Assembly: GCF_014649655.1 (NCBI RefSeq)
Contig: NZ_BMTL01000024.1
Location: 1 to 64,000 of the forward strand
Source: Streptomyces humidus
GTDB taxonomy: Bacteria; Actinomycetota; Actinomycetes; Streptomycetales; Streptomycetaceae
DNA length: 64,000 nucleotides
Direction: 5' to 3'
Part shown: positions 27,178 through 36,962 of the stretch, one piece after another
Numbering within the stretch: the stretch's first letter is position 1
How the letters are laid out: the number at the start of each line of letters is the position of its first letter
Translations under genes and position numbers: made by a program
Notes under the pieces: generated by a model
The model's database searches: none
Told to the model about the DNA's origin: nothing
Seen by the model: only the letters and a program-made list of their open reading frames with translations

Positions 27178-28602
27178 TCAGGGGCGCGGCGGCCTGCCCT
27201 CCCCGTACAGCCAGTCCGACCAGATCTCGTCGAAGTCCACGTCCGGCGCCCGCTTCTCGACGTACGCCGTGAAGCCGTCCGTGTCGGCGTTGCCATGGCG
27301 GTGGGCGGCGGCCCAGCCCCACAGGAGGTCGTAGAAGGCGTCGTCGTCGTCGAGGGCCTGGCGGATGCGGTGGATCACCATCGCGCCCCGCTGGTAGACG
27401 GGTGATTCGGAGATGTACGCGGCCGTCGGAGGCTTCGCGGGCGGGAAGTCCCACAGGTCCTCGTACGTCTGCGCGCCGTGGTCGTACAGCTCCGTGAAGT
27501 TCTCCTCCGCCGTGGCGCCTCCCTCGTCCTCCGTCCACACCCACTCGGCGTACGTGGCGAGGCCCTCGCTGAGCCACATGTCCCGCCAGCTCCTCGGGGT
27601 GACGGAGTCCCCGAACCACTGATGGGCGATCTCATGGACGAACGTCTCGATGTCCGGGGCCCCGGCGAACACCGGCCGGTTCTGCGTCTCCAGCGCGTAG
27701 TCCGCGTCCTCGGGACGATTCACGATCGCGCCGACGGAGGAGAAGGGGTAGGGACCGAAATTGTCGCGCGCCCAGTCCATGACCTCGGGAAGCCGGGCCA
27801 GCACCGCACGGCTCGCGGCCGCCTGCGACGGGTCGACCGCCACATAAGCCGGCAGACCGTCCGGCATCGAGGAACGGGTGACCGAGTAACGGCCGATCGC
27901 GAGCGTCGCCGCGTGACTCGCCATCGGCTCCGCGGTGTGCCAGACGAACGTCGTCCGCCCGTCCGCCGTGGCCCGCTCGCTGCGCAACTCGCCGTTGGAG
28001 ACCGCCGTCAGCCCCTTCGGAACGGTGACGGCGACGTCGTACGACGCCTTGTCGGCGGGATGGTGGCTGCCCGGGAACCAGGCCATCGAGCCGACCGGTT
28101 CACCCAGGGCAAACGCCCCGTACCTGGTACGCAGCCAGCCCTCCTCGGAACCGTCCGAGTCGGTGATCGTCCGCGGACTGCCCGCGTAGCGGACCCGCAC
28201 CTCGAACGTCTCCCCCTCCGCGAGCGCCTCGGGCGGGCTCACGACCAGCTCCTGGCCGTCCCGGCGGAACTTCGCGCCGGCGCCTTCGACGCTCACCTCC
28301 TCGACCTCCATCCCCGACAGATCGAGATCGAACGCGGACAGGTCCTCGGTCGCACGGGCCGTGACCACCGCGGTTCCGCTGAGACGGTTGCCCTCCGGCG
28401 TATAGGAAAGGGTGAGGCCGTAGTGCGAGACGTCGTAGCCGCCGTTGCCCGCCTTCGGGAAGTACGGATCACCCACGCCGGCGGCACCACGGGACTCACC
28501 CGAGCCGCCCGAGCCGCCCGGCGAACCGCCGTCGCAGGCGGCCGACACCAGGCCGCAGGCCAGTAACGCGGCGACCGGTACGAGACGGGCGGATCGAGGC
28601 AT
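27178..28602 (-). CDS. M1-family metallopeptidase, lipoprotein
   Basis: A 474-residue zinc aminopeptidase-like protein. The zinc motif HEIAHQWFGD...E (HExxH-x18-E, with the second Glu in LSEGLATYAE) is intact. The signal peptide ends in a lipobox (VSAAC), so it is anchored outside the cell. An N-terminal beta-saddle (YDVSHYGLTLSYTPEGNRLSGTAVV) precedes the catalytic domain, and the far C-terminal domain of PepN is absent, as in other short secreted M1 proteins. The GAMEN-like exopeptidase motif is not clear, so an exact aminopeptidase specificity is not claimed. The start at 28602 gives a proper signal peptide. Confidence 0.88.
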   Translation of the reverse strand: MPRSARLVPVAALLACGLVSAACDGGSPGGSGGSGESRGAAGVGDPYFPKAGNGGYDVSHYGLTLSYTPEGNRLSGTAVVTARATEDLSAFDLDLSGMEVEEVSVEGAGAKFRRDGQELVVSPPEALAEGETFEVRVRYAGSPRTITDSDGSEEGWLRTRYGAFALGEPVGSMAWFPGSHHPADKASYDVAVTVPKGLTAVSNGELRSERATADGRTTFVWHTAEPMASHAATLAIGRYSVTRSSMPDGLPAYVAVDPSQAAASRAVLARLPEVMDWARDNFGPYPFSSVGAIVNRPEDADYALETQNRPVFAGAPDIETFVHEIAHQWFGDSVTPRSWRDMWLSEGLATYAEWVWTEDEGGATAEENFTELYDHGAQTYEDLWDFPPAKPPTAAYISESPVYQRGAMVIHRIRQALDDDDAFYDLLWGWAAAHRHGNADTDGFTAYVEKRAPDVDFDEIWSDWLYGEGRPPRP

Positions 28603-29161
28603 GCCGGCGATCCTATGGCAGCCTCCGACACTCGCGCAGGAGCGTGACACCATCGCCTACGTGCTCGACATCGGCTACGCCCTCTCCAACCGCTTCCCGG
28701 ACCCGCCCCAGACGGACTACCGACGCGCGGACGTCCACACCCTGCGCCACGACCTGTTCTGCGGCGACGTCTACCTCGCCGACACCAAGGCGGACCGCGA
28801 GCTGTCCACAGCCTGGGGATGGGTGCCGGTGCTCGACTTCGCCTGGGCCCTGTGCGACATCGCCGAGCACATCGACCAGGACCCGGCCGGCTCGCGCGCC
28901 TCCCGCCCCCAGTACGCGGAACTGGACTTCACGGAATCCACCGACCGCATGCTCTTCCGGCGCCGCTTCGGCTGGGTGGACATCGAGGCCGACTGGATGC
29001 GGGCCGAGGAACCCCCGCTCACCTTCTCCCACGCCGAACTCCGCCGCGAGGCCCGCGACTTCCTCCACGACCTCCTCGCCGACCTGACCGACCTCCACGA
29101 GGACCTGGGCGAGAACCCGGCCGTCTGGACCCTTCAGGCACGGTTCCCCCGGGTGAAGTGA
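28601..29161 (+). CDS. Conserved hypothetical protein
   Basis: Up to 186 residues, soluble, acidic and Trp/Asp-rich (TAWGWVPVLDFAWALCDIAEHID, FGWVDIEADWM). There is no membrane segment and no enzymatic motif I recognise. The start is uncertain. The ATG at 28601 lies back to back with the M1 peptidase start, leaving no promoter space; a GTG at 28661 (VLDIGYALSNRF) begins at the conserved-looking part and leaves room for a divergent promoter, but its AGGAG is 18 bases away. Function unknown. Confidence 0.7.
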   Translation: MPAILWQPPTLAQERDTIAYVLDIGYALSNRFPDPPQTDYRRADVHTLRHDLFCGDVYLADTKADRELSTAWGWVPVLDFAWALCDIAEHIDQDPAGSRASRPQYAELDFTESTDRMLFRRRFGWVDIEADWMRAEEPPLTFSHAELRREARDFLHDLLADLTDLHEDLGENPAVWTLQARFPRVK

Positions 29162-29242
29162 GCACCGGGGCGAAACCCGGCGCGGGCCCGGCAAGCCCCG
29201 CCCGAACAGACCCGCCTCACCCCACCCCTCACCACACCCGGC

Positions 29243-29983
29243 TCAGCCCTCCACCCTGATCCCCAGCTGCACCGCCAGCACCGGTGCCAGATCGAGCAGT
29301 TGAGCCGGACTGATCACCGCACCCGACAACCGGTCCACACCCCCCGCGAGACCCAGCTCCACCGCACCGCGAAGGTCCACGTCCGACAACGTCGCCGCAG
29401 TGAAGTCGGCCGACTTCAGTACGCAGTCGACGAACTCCACCCGCTCCAGCCGGGCGCCCCCGAAATCGGGCTCCACCAGAACACACCCCTCGAAGACGAC
29501 GTCCCGCAGCCGCGCCTGACGCAGATTCAGGTAATCGATCTTGCCGCCGCGCACCACGACCCGCTCCAGCACCGCCCCGTAGAACTGGGCGCCCCCCAGA
29601 CGCGCGTCGACCAGCTCCACGTCACGCAAGGTGGCCTCCGCCAGATCCGTACCGACCCCCCGGAGACCGGACAGCACCGAGTCGAGGAAACGCGCATGCC
29701 GCAGCCTCGTCCCGTCCAGCACACAGCCGGTCACCGCGCAGTCCATGAAGCGCGCGCCCCCGCCGTCCTGCCCGGCGAGATCCAGCTCGCGCAACTCCAC
29801 ACCGTCATAGTCTCCGTCGGGCTCCAGTCCCCCGCCTCGGTACGGCTCCAACGCAGGCACCCGCAACTCAGGACGCCGCGCGCCCTTCACCGCCGCACCC
29901 GCCCCGCCCCCGGCCCTGCGCGTAGCCCCAGCCCTGCCCGCGCCGCCGGTCCTCCCGGCCCCAGTCCTCGCCATGCCCCCCAT
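29243..29983 (-). CDS. Pentapeptide-repeat protein
   Basis: A 246-residue protein in which about residues 65-215 follow the A(D/N)LXX pentapeptide pattern (for example GTDLAEATLRDVELVDARL and KSADFTAATLSDVDLRGA), which folds as a right-handed square beta-helix. The N-terminal 45 residues are Gly/Ala/Arg-rich. Some pentapeptide proteins mimic DNA and protect gyrase; nothing here proves that role. It lies downstream of a rhomboid-like gene on the same strand. The start is ambiguous between 29983 and 29974. Confidence 0.85.
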   Translation of the reverse strand: MGGMARTGAGRTGGAGRAGATRRAGGGAGAAVKGARRPELRVPALEPYRGGGLEPDGDYDGVELRELDLAGQDGGGARFMDCAVTGCVLDGTRLRHARFLDSVLSGLRGVGTDLAEATLRDVELVDARLGGAQFYGAVLERVVVRGGKIDYLNLRQARLRDVVFEGCVLVEPDFGGARLERVEFVDCVLKSADFTAATLSDVDLRGAVELGLAGGVDRLSGAVISPAQLLDLAPVLAVQLGIRVEG

Positions 29984-30046
29984 GCTGCACCCCACCACTG
30001 ACAATCCCCCCACGCCGAGCCCGGCCACGCAGATCCCGGCCGCCCG

Positions 30047-30745
30047 TCACCGTCGGCTGCTCACCGCCGGACGCCAGCCGTCGGAGCCACCCCTCCCCTT
30101 CGGGCCCCGCATCCCTGCCCGCCCCCTGACCAGCGGATAACAGCCCAGCCCGATGAGCACGGACGCGAGGTGCCCGAAGTCGGTGAAGGTGGGCGCGGCC
30201 ATCAGCGGCACACCGTAGAAGACCAGAAGAGCCACCAGATACCCGTACCGCCACGGTGAACCGATCCGGTACACCAGCACCGCCGCCACCCCCGCCAGCG
30301 CATAACTCACGCCCACGTCCAAAGTGGTCACCGCCGACCGCGGCGCGAGCCCGTCCTCGACCGCCACCGCCAGCGCGCCCTCGCTGATCAGCGTCGCCAG
30401 CACATGCGCCGCCGCACACACGGCCAGCCACCGCGCCGTCCCCAGCCACCGCTCGGCCTGCGCATGGAAGACGGAGTACAGCACCACGTACGGCACCCAG
30501 TGCCCGCCGTCGATCCACATCGCGCTCGCCACCAGCACCCGCACCGGATGCCGCGACAGCTCATGGATGTTCGTCGACCGCTGCCGCAGAAACTCCTGCT
30601 CGAACTCCGGGGACATGTGATGCAGCGCCACCGTCGTGACGAACAGGACAGCCAGCCACACATAGGCGCCGGGCGCACGGCGCACATAGGCCCACACCGC
30701 CCGCACCGCCCGCCGAAGCCGGGAAACCCTTGTGCGCCGTTTCAC
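30047..30745 (-). CDS. Rhomboid-like membrane protein
   Basis: A 232-residue polytopic membrane protein with about six predicted helices. It carries a rhomboid-like serine box (LDVGVSYALAG) and a late histidine in TDFGHLASVLIG, which together would form the Ser-His dyad of an intramembrane protease. The usual GxSG is GVSY here, so activity is uncertain and it may be a rhomboid pseudoprotease. The GTG at 30745 (VKRRTRV) is preferred; the longer frame begins with TTG in non-conserved sequence. It lies upstream of the pentapeptide gene. Confidence 0.7.
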   Translation of the reverse strand: MKRRTRVSRLRRAVRAVWAYVRRAPGAYVWLAVLFVTTVALHHMSPEFEQEFLRQRSTNIHELSRHPVRVLVASAMWIDGGHWVPYVVLYSVFHAQAERWLGTARWLAVCAAAHVLATLISEGALAVAVEDGLAPRSAVTTLDVGVSYALAGVAAVLVYRIGSPWRYGYLVALLVFYGVPLMAAPTFTDFGHLASVLIGLGCYPLVRGRAGMRGPKGRGGSDGWRPAVSSRR

Positions 30746-30840
30746 GCAGCAAGTATCACCCGCAAGACAATCGAGACATTCCGGGCGCACTGGCGACGGC
30801 ACGAACAAAGATCAGCGCCCTCGCCCCGCCCGGGGACACG

Positions 30841-30877
30841 AAAAAGGCCCGGGCCAGAAAGGGTCTGACCCGGGCCT
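30841..30877 (-). terminator. Terminator of tRNA-Thr
   Basis: A 9-bp stem AGGCCCGGG / CCCGGGCCT (30845-30853, 30869-30877), extended inward by four pairs, followed on the minus strand by five Ts. This is an intrinsic terminator just past the tRNA. Confidence 0.85.
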
Positions 30878-30884
30878 CTCCTCG

Positions 30885-30959
30885 AGCCCCCTGTCGGATT
30901 CGAACCGACGACCTACGCATTACAAGTGCGTTGCTCTGGCCGGACTGAGCTAAGGAGGC
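30885..30959 (-). tRNA. tRNA-Thr (anticodon TGT)
   Basis: On the minus strand a complete cloverleaf begins GCCTCCTTAGCTCAG. The acceptor pairs GCCTCCT with AGGGGGC, the anticodon stem is ACGCA/TGCGT with loop CTTGTAA (anticodon TGT), and the T arm is TCGGTTCGAATCCGA. Discriminator T; no encoded CCA. It reads ACA, a rare codon in this GC-rich genome, and ACG by wobble. Confidence 0.95.
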
Positions 30960-31176
30960 ACCGCGCGCCCTCCCGCGCGCGAGGGCGGCTCCACTGTACA
31001 CAGGCCCCCATTCCCCGGGCCACGCACTTCTCCTCGGGCCGGGCCGGGCGGTGCGGCAGGGACCGGGGTGAGGGGTGCGATGCTCCGCCCCGTTCGAGAG
31101 TTCCCGCGAAGTTCACATGCCTCCAAGTGCTGACAGACGGGGAAACGCCGGGTACCGTCCTGACCCAGTTCGCTCA

Positions 31177-31192
31177 TGTGGACTACACCAAC
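31177..31192. promoter_or_regulatory. Possible DasR site upstream of msiK
   Basis: TGTGGACTACACCAAC matches 11 of 16 positions of the dre consensus and keeps the GTGG-N-CTA-N-ACCA frame. It lies 60 bases before msiK. The degree of match is similar to dre site 1 of the nag locus. Confidence 0.4.
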
Positions 31193-31251
31193 CACCTTCC
31201 TACAACGGATCGTCCGGCACGTTCCTGCCGGTAGAAGGGGGCCTTCGAGCC

Positions 31252-32340
<1,089 letters not shown>

Positions 32341-32378
32341 CGCCCAGGATTGAATCCGGGTGATTCACCCGGATGGGC

Positions 32379-32414
32379 GAAGAGGGCCTCGCAGCCTGCT
32401 GCGGGGCCCTCTTC
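32379..32414 (+). terminator. Terminator of msiK
   Basis: GAAGAGGGCC / GGCCCTCTTC stem, 10 bp plus an inner CGCAG/CTGCG extension, 38 bases past the msiK stop. A second small hairpin (ATCCGGGTGA/TCACCCGGAT) precedes it at 32354-32374. Confidence 0.85.
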
Positions 32415-32552
32415 CACGTCCACAGAATCCCCGGCACAGCGGACATTTCGACGGGTGCCCGTCAACCCCTCACCCCATAGGGGGCACGACTTCATCCCCC
32501 GTCCGGGTGACTAAATGTCGCCAAATCATTACTGCGCGCTACCCTCTCACGC

Positions 32553-33023
32553 GTGAAGCACTCCGCGAACCACTCCACCACCCAGCGCACGCGCCGCGGC
32601 CGGGGCGGCCCAGCCCGCCGGATCGGCCGCTCGCTCGCCCTCGTCCTGCCCGTCGTCATGGTGCTCTCCGGGACCCTCGCGGTCACCCGGGTCAACTGGT
32701 CGGGGAACCCCTCGGATTCGGTGCTCACCGCCTCCGACGTCTCCGCCGCGCACCAGTCCTCGCGTCAGGCCGCCAAGGCCCCGCAGGACGTCCTGCGCGA
32801 CCGGCTGCTGGCCGAGCTCCAGGAGAAGGATCCGGGCGTCGCCCTGACCCACCTCCAGGCCGCCGTGAACGGCAGGCCGTCGCTGGCCGTGCACTGCTCG
32901 TCCATCGCCCGTGCCCTCGGCCGCGCCGCGGTCCGCATGTACGGCCCCTCGCGCGCCCAGTCGTACGCCCGCCCCGTGTGCGACACGGCCTTCGCCTCGG
33001 GCGTGCTGGCGGCACGGGGCTGA
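32553..33023 (+). CDS. Hypothetical secreted or membrane-anchored protein
   Basis: A 156-residue protein with a GTG start. A basic N-terminus (about residues 1-26, including RRGRGGPARRIGR) is followed by one hydrophobic helix (SLALVLPVVMVLSGTLAV, about 27-44); this is a twin-Arg-like or uncleaved signal anchor. The exported part is mostly helical and includes two Cys residues that could pair (AVHCSSIAR and RPVCDTAF). Family not recognised. It lies between msiK and the nucleotidyltransferase, in the same direction but with large gaps. Confidence 0.75.
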   Translation: MKHSANHSTTQRTRRGRGGPARRIGRSLALVLPVVMVLSGTLAVTRVNWSGNPSDSVLTASDVSAAHQSSRQAAKAPQDVLRDRLLAELQEKDPGVALTHLQAAVNGRPSLAVHCSSIARALGRAAVRMYGPSRAQSYARPVCDTAFASGVLAARG

Positions 33024-33231
33024 GGCACAGGGCCGAAGCTCGGAGGCCGAGACACAGGCCGAGACACGGGCCGAGCGCCGGGCACAGTGCTGAGGCGCCG
33101 GCACCGGCACAGGCGGCAGTCCCCGGCACGGGGCCCGGTCGCCGGGTCCTGACATCCGCACCGGGACGTGCGGCTCCTCCTCCACCGGGGGAGCCGCACG
33201 TCCCGTATCACGCGGCACGTACAGTGCGGGC

Positions 33232-33963
33232 ATGACCGATCCGCACGCCGCCTCCCGCCCCACGCAAGCCGTCATCCTGGCCGGCGGCCAGGGGTCCCGG
33301 CTGCGCCCGTACACCGACGACCGGCCCAAGCCGATGGTCGAGATCCCCGGCACCGGGACGCCGATCATCGGGCATCAGCTGGGCTGGCTGGCCGAGGAGG
33401 GCGTGACCGACGTCGTCGTCTCGTGCGGTCATCTCGCCGAGGTCCTGCAGGACTGGCTGAAGTCGGCCGACCTGCCCGTGGCCGTCACCACCGTCGTGGA
33501 GACCGAGCCGCTGGGCCGCGGCGGGGGTCTGAAGTACGCCGCCGCGCACCTCCCGCACCCCGACCGGTCCTGGTACGCCACCAACGGCGACATCTGGACC
33601 CGTTTCTCGCTGCGCGAGATGGCGGACTTCCACACCGAGCGCGACGCCACCGCGACGCTGGCACTGGCGCGTCCGCGCATTCCGTGGGGTGCGGTGCAGA
33701 CGGACGGGTTCGGTCACATCACCGACTTCATCGAGGCACCGCCCACGACGTACGAGATCAACGCGGGCGTGTACGTCTTCTCGCCGGAGTTCGCCGGGCT
33801 GCTGCCGGAGCGCGGCGATCACGAGCGGACCACGTTCCCGCATCTGGCCCGCGAACGGCGGCTGGCCGGCTTCCCGATCCCGCAGGGCGCGTACTGGCGG
33901 GCCATCGACACGGCGAAGGACCTCACCGAGGCGGCGAAGGAACTGGCCGCGGTCCGTCGCTGA
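33232..33963 (+). CDS. Sugar-1-phosphate nucleotidyltransferase family protein
   Basis: A 243-residue NTP-transferase. The signature VILAGGQGSRLRPYTDDRPKPMVEI binds the nucleotide, EPLGRGGGLKYA and NGDIW are the sugar and metal motifs, and INAGVYVFSP is the second half of the fold. It would make an NDP-sugar from a sugar 1-phosphate and NTP. There is no left-handed beta-helix domain, so it is a short form. The sugar (mannose or glucose) cannot be told from sequence. Confidence 0.88.
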   Translation: MTDPHAASRPTQAVILAGGQGSRLRPYTDDRPKPMVEIPGTGTPIIGHQLGWLAEEGVTDVVVSCGHLAEVLQDWLKSADLPVAVTTVVETEPLGRGGGLKYAAAHLPHPDRSWYATNGDIWTRFSLREMADFHTERDATATLALARPRIPWGAVQTDGFGHITDFIEAPPTTYEINAGVYVFSPEFAGLLPERGDHERTTFPHLARERRLAGFPIPQGAYWRAIDTAKDLTEAAKELAAVRR

Positions 33964-33994
33964 GAGACAGCCCCGCCGCTCCCGCGTCCCGTAG

Positions 33995-34046
33995 GAAACG
34001 ACCAGGGTGCCGTGCGCTGTGAAGCGCACGGCACCCTGGTCGTTTC
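33995..34046. terminator. Strong bidirectional terminator
   Basis: A perfect 23-bp inverted repeat (33995-34017 and 34024-34046) with a 6-base loop and AAAC/GTTT at the base. It separates the convergent nucleotidyltransferase and DoxX genes. Confidence 0.92.
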
Positions 34047-34090
34047 GGACGACCGCCCTGCCTGGGCCGGCCGGCCCGAGCAGGCCCGGC

Positions 34091-35773
34091 CTACCCGAGC
34101 AGGCCGCCCACCAGGCCCGGCCGGCCCGAGGACGACGAGCCGCCGTCCGAGCCGCCGCCGCCTCCGGTGGAGCCTCCCCCGGAGGCGGCCGAGCCCCCGG
34201 AGGACGGGCCGGAGCCGGTGGAGGGGGCGTGCTCCTGCGGGGTGGACCGCTCGGGCGGGGCCTGGCCCGCGGTGCCCTGGGTCTGGCTGGGCGCACCCGC
34301 GCCGGAGTCTCCGGCGGCGCCGGGTTCGTGGGCCTCGGAGGGCTCACTGTCCGCGCCGGCCGTCGGGGACGCCGAGGCCTCGCCGTGGGTGGGCGAGGTG
34401 GACGCGGAGGGCTTCCGGGAGGTCTTGTGCGAGCCGGACCGCTCGGGGAGCGGCGAACCGGGCAGCTCGTTGCGCGGGGGCTCGCCGGGGCCGGGCACGA
34501 CCACGCGGTCGGCGTCGCGGACGGCGCCGCCCAGCAGGGAGCCGACGAGCAGGGTGAGTCCGACGGCGATCGCGGTGACGAGGGCGCCGCGGCGCAGGAC
34601 GTGGCGGCGCAGGTCCCAGATGTCGGACCGCGGGCCGAGGCGGCGCCAGGCGCCGGCGGCGAGGCGGCCGTCGACGGAGTAGACGGGGGCGCCGGCGATG
34701 ATCAGCGGCGACCAGGCGGCGAGGTAGATGATGTCGGGGGTGTCGTAGACGGGGACGGTCTTCCAGCTGACGGTGACGAGGAGCGCGGCCGAGAGTCCGG
34801 CGCCGACGACCGCGACGACGCGCTGCCAGCACCCCAGGACCGTGAGAACGCCGACGACCACCTGGAGGAAGGCGATGACGAGGCCGGAGCCGACGGGGTG
34901 GTGCAGGGCGAACTGGCGCAGTGGCTCGGCGACTTCCCAGGGGTGCAGGGTGTCGAGCCACTTCACCATGGAGCCGCGTTTGCCGCCTTCGAAGTAGACG
35001 GGGTCGCACAGTTTGCCCATGCCCGCGTAGATGGAGATGAAGCCGAGGAACACGCGCAGCGGGAGCAGGACGACGCCGAGGTTCATCCGGCGGCCCGGGT
35101 AGTAGGCGTGCCGGGCGAGGTCGTCGTGGTGACGGCGGCTGCGCCGGGTGGGCCGGGCGTCGGGGTCGTCGTCGTGGTAGGCGTCGCCGAAGTCGTCGAA
35201 CCGGGCGTCGTCGTAGGCGGGTTCGTCGTACGCGCTGCCTACGGTGCTCATGTTCGGCAGGAGGCGGTGTTCGCCGGCGGCGGGTGTGCGCTGGGCGCCG
35301 ACGAGCGGGGTCTCCCGGGTCCGGGCGGCGGGTGGGCCGTCGTAGCCTCCCTCGTCGATGCCGACGCGGGGGATGACCTGGGTGGCTCCGGCGTCGGCGG
35401 CCGACGGTTCGCCGTGGCCGACGCTGCCTGCCCGCACGGCCTGCAGCAGTCGGTGGGCGCCGGTGTCGTCGGGGGCCGATCTGCCGCTCCAGACGACGGG
35501 CCGCCGACGGCCGCCGGAAGCGGCGCCCGCTCTGCTCGCCGCCCCGACGGAGGGGAAGCGCGCGGTGTCGTCGATGGCGCTCACGTGCCGGGCGATCCGC
35601 GGGGACGCGTTACGCCGCGCCGACGCGCCGAGCTGCACGCGGAAGCTCGCATGGTTGACGATGATCTGCGCCGGGTCGCTCGGCACCTTCACCATGCTCA
35701 GCGCGGGAGCGTCGTCGAACGCCGACGAGCGGTCCCCCGTGGGTGTGCGGGGTGTTCTGGTGTCCACACTCAT
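34091..35773 (-). CDS. DoxX-family membrane protein with long disordered termini
   Basis: A 560-residue protein. About residues 240-370 form a four-helix DoxX domain (LLPLRVFLGFISIYAGMGKL, VGSGLVIAFLQVVVGVLTVLG, VVGAGLSAALLVTVSWK, IIYLAAWSPLIIAGA). A further helix follows (ALVTAIAVGLTLLVGSLLGGA), then a tail of 150 residues rich in Ser, Gly, Pro and Glu, probably extracytoplasmic. The N-terminal 230 residues are charged and of low complexity. DoxX proteins are linked to redox and thiol stress, but the role is not settled. It ends at the shared terminator. Confidence 0.85.
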   Translation of the reverse strand: MSVDTRTPRTPTGDRSSAFDDAPALSMVKVPSDPAQIIVNHASFRVQLGASARRNASPRIARHVSAIDDTARFPSVGAASRAGAASGGRRRPVVWSGRSAPDDTGAHRLLQAVRAGSVGHGEPSAADAGATQVIPRVGIDEGGYDGPPAARTRETPLVGAQRTPAAGEHRLLPNMSTVGSAYDEPAYDDARFDDFGDAYHDDDPDARPTRRSRRHHDDLARHAYYPGRRMNLGVVLLPLRVFLGFISIYAGMGKLCDPVYFEGGKRGSMVKWLDTLHPWEVAEPLRQFALHHPVGSGLVIAFLQVVVGVLTVLGCWQRVVAVVGAGLSAALLVTVSWKTVPVYDTPDIIYLAAWSPLIIAGAPVYSVDGRLAAGAWRRLGPRSDIWDLRRHVLRRGALVTAIAVGLTLLVGSLLGGAVRDADRVVVPGPGEPPRNELPGSPLPERSGSHKTSRKPSASTSPTHGEASASPTAGADSEPSEAHEPGAAGDSGAGAPSQTQGTAGQAPPERSTPQEHAPSTGSGPSSGGSAASGGGSTGGGGGSDGGSSSSGRPGLVGGLLG

Positions 35774-35922
35774 CTAACCGAGTGACGTGTCGTTAGGACA
35801 CTGCTTTGACCCGGCGGATCTGTCCGGACTCCGTCAAGGTTGCACTACGCGCCGCGGTTGCCCCTTCCGGGTGGGCTTGCGGACGTCTGTGCGACCGGTC
35901 CGCAAGCCCGCCCGGCCGGCGG

Positions 35923-36864
35923 TCAGCTCCTGCGCCGGGCCGCCTCGTAGAGCACGATGCCCGCCGCCACGCCCGCGTTGAGGGATTCGGCGCCGCCCGG
36001 CATCGGGATCCGCACCCGGAAGTCGCAGGTCTCGCCGACGAGCCGGGAGAGCCCCTTGCCCTCGCTGCCGACGACGATGACGACCGGGCCGTCGAGGGCC
36101 GGCAGTTCGCCGATCTCGTGCTCCCCGTCGGCGGCCAGGCCGACGATCGCGATGCCGGCCTTCTTGTAGGCCTCCAGGGCGCGGGTGAGGTTGGTGGCGC
36201 GGGCGACCGGGGTGCGGGCGGCCGCGCCGGCGGACGTCTTCCAGGCGCCGGCCGTCATGCCGGCCGCACGGCGCTCGGGGACGACGACGCCGTGGCCGCC
36301 GAAGGCGGAGACGGAGCGGACGACGGCGCCGAGGTTGCGCGGGTCGGTGACGCCGTCGAGGGCCACGATCAGCGGGTCCTCGCCGCCGTCGTAGGCGGCG
36401 GCGGCCAGGTCCTCGGGGTGGGCGTACTCGTACGGCGGGACCTGAAGGACCAGGCCCTGGTGGTTGAGGCCGTTGGTCATGCGGTCCAGCTCGGGGCGGG
36501 GAGCTTCCATGAGGTGGATGCCACCGCGCTCGCCGGCGAGCTGGAGCGCCTCGCGGACCCGCTCGTCGTTGTCGATGAACTGCTGGACGTACAGCGTCGT
36601 CGCGGGGACGCCCTCGCGCAGCGCCTCGACGACGGGGTTACGGCCTACGACCATCTCGGACGTGCCCTTGCCGCCGCGGCCGCGCGGCGCCGGCCGGCGG
36701 GCGGTCTGCTTCGCCTTGGCGTTGGCGATGCGGTTCGCCTTGTGCTTCTTGCGCAGCTCGGCGGGCGGGGTGGGACCCCTGCCCTCCAGGCCCTTGCGTC
36801 GCTGGCCGCCACTGCCGACCTGCGCGCCCTTCTTGCCGGACATGCGGCGGTTGTTGGCTGCCAT
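35923..36864 (-). CDS. rlmB: 23S rRNA 2'-O-methyltransferase (SpoU/RlmB family)
   Basis: A 313-residue SPOUT methyltransferase. The N-terminal 65 residues are a basic, Lys/Arg-rich extension (KKHKANRIANAKAKQTARR), followed by an L30e-like substrate domain (VVGRNPVVEALREGVPATTLYVQ) and the knotted SAM domain with motifs DGVTDPRNLGAVVRSV, VVGSEGKGLSRLV and IPMPGGAESLNAGVAAGIVLYEA. It modifies a 23S rRNA guanosine (G2251 in E. coli). It follows cysS in the conserved order cysS-rlmB. Confidence 0.92.
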   Translation of the reverse strand: MAANNRRMSGKKGAQVGSGGQRRKGLEGRGPTPPAELRKKHKANRIANAKAKQTARRPAPRGRGGKGTSEMVVGRNPVVEALREGVPATTLYVQQFIDNDERVREALQLAGERGGIHLMEAPRPELDRMTNGLNHQGLVLQVPPYEYAHPEDLAAAAYDGGEDPLIVALDGVTDPRNLGAVVRSVSAFGGHGVVVPERRAAGMTAGAWKTSAGAAARTPVARATNLTRALEAYKKAGIAIVGLAADGEHEIGELPALDGPVVIVVGSEGKGLSRLVGETCDFRVRIPMPGGAESLNAGVAAGIVLYEAARRRS

Positions 36865-36962
36865 GAGTCTCTCGTCTCCGTGAGCTTCGTTGGAACGTCT
36901 TATGCAGTGTGCCGCCCGGGAGGCCGGGCGGCACAGTCGATCAAGGACGGGCCGGTGGCCGT

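Noticed and set aside
30885..30959. tRNA-Thr as integration site of a mobile element
   Set aside because: The flanks are core genes (rhomboid-like and msiK), with no integrase or repeated tRNA 3' end nearby.
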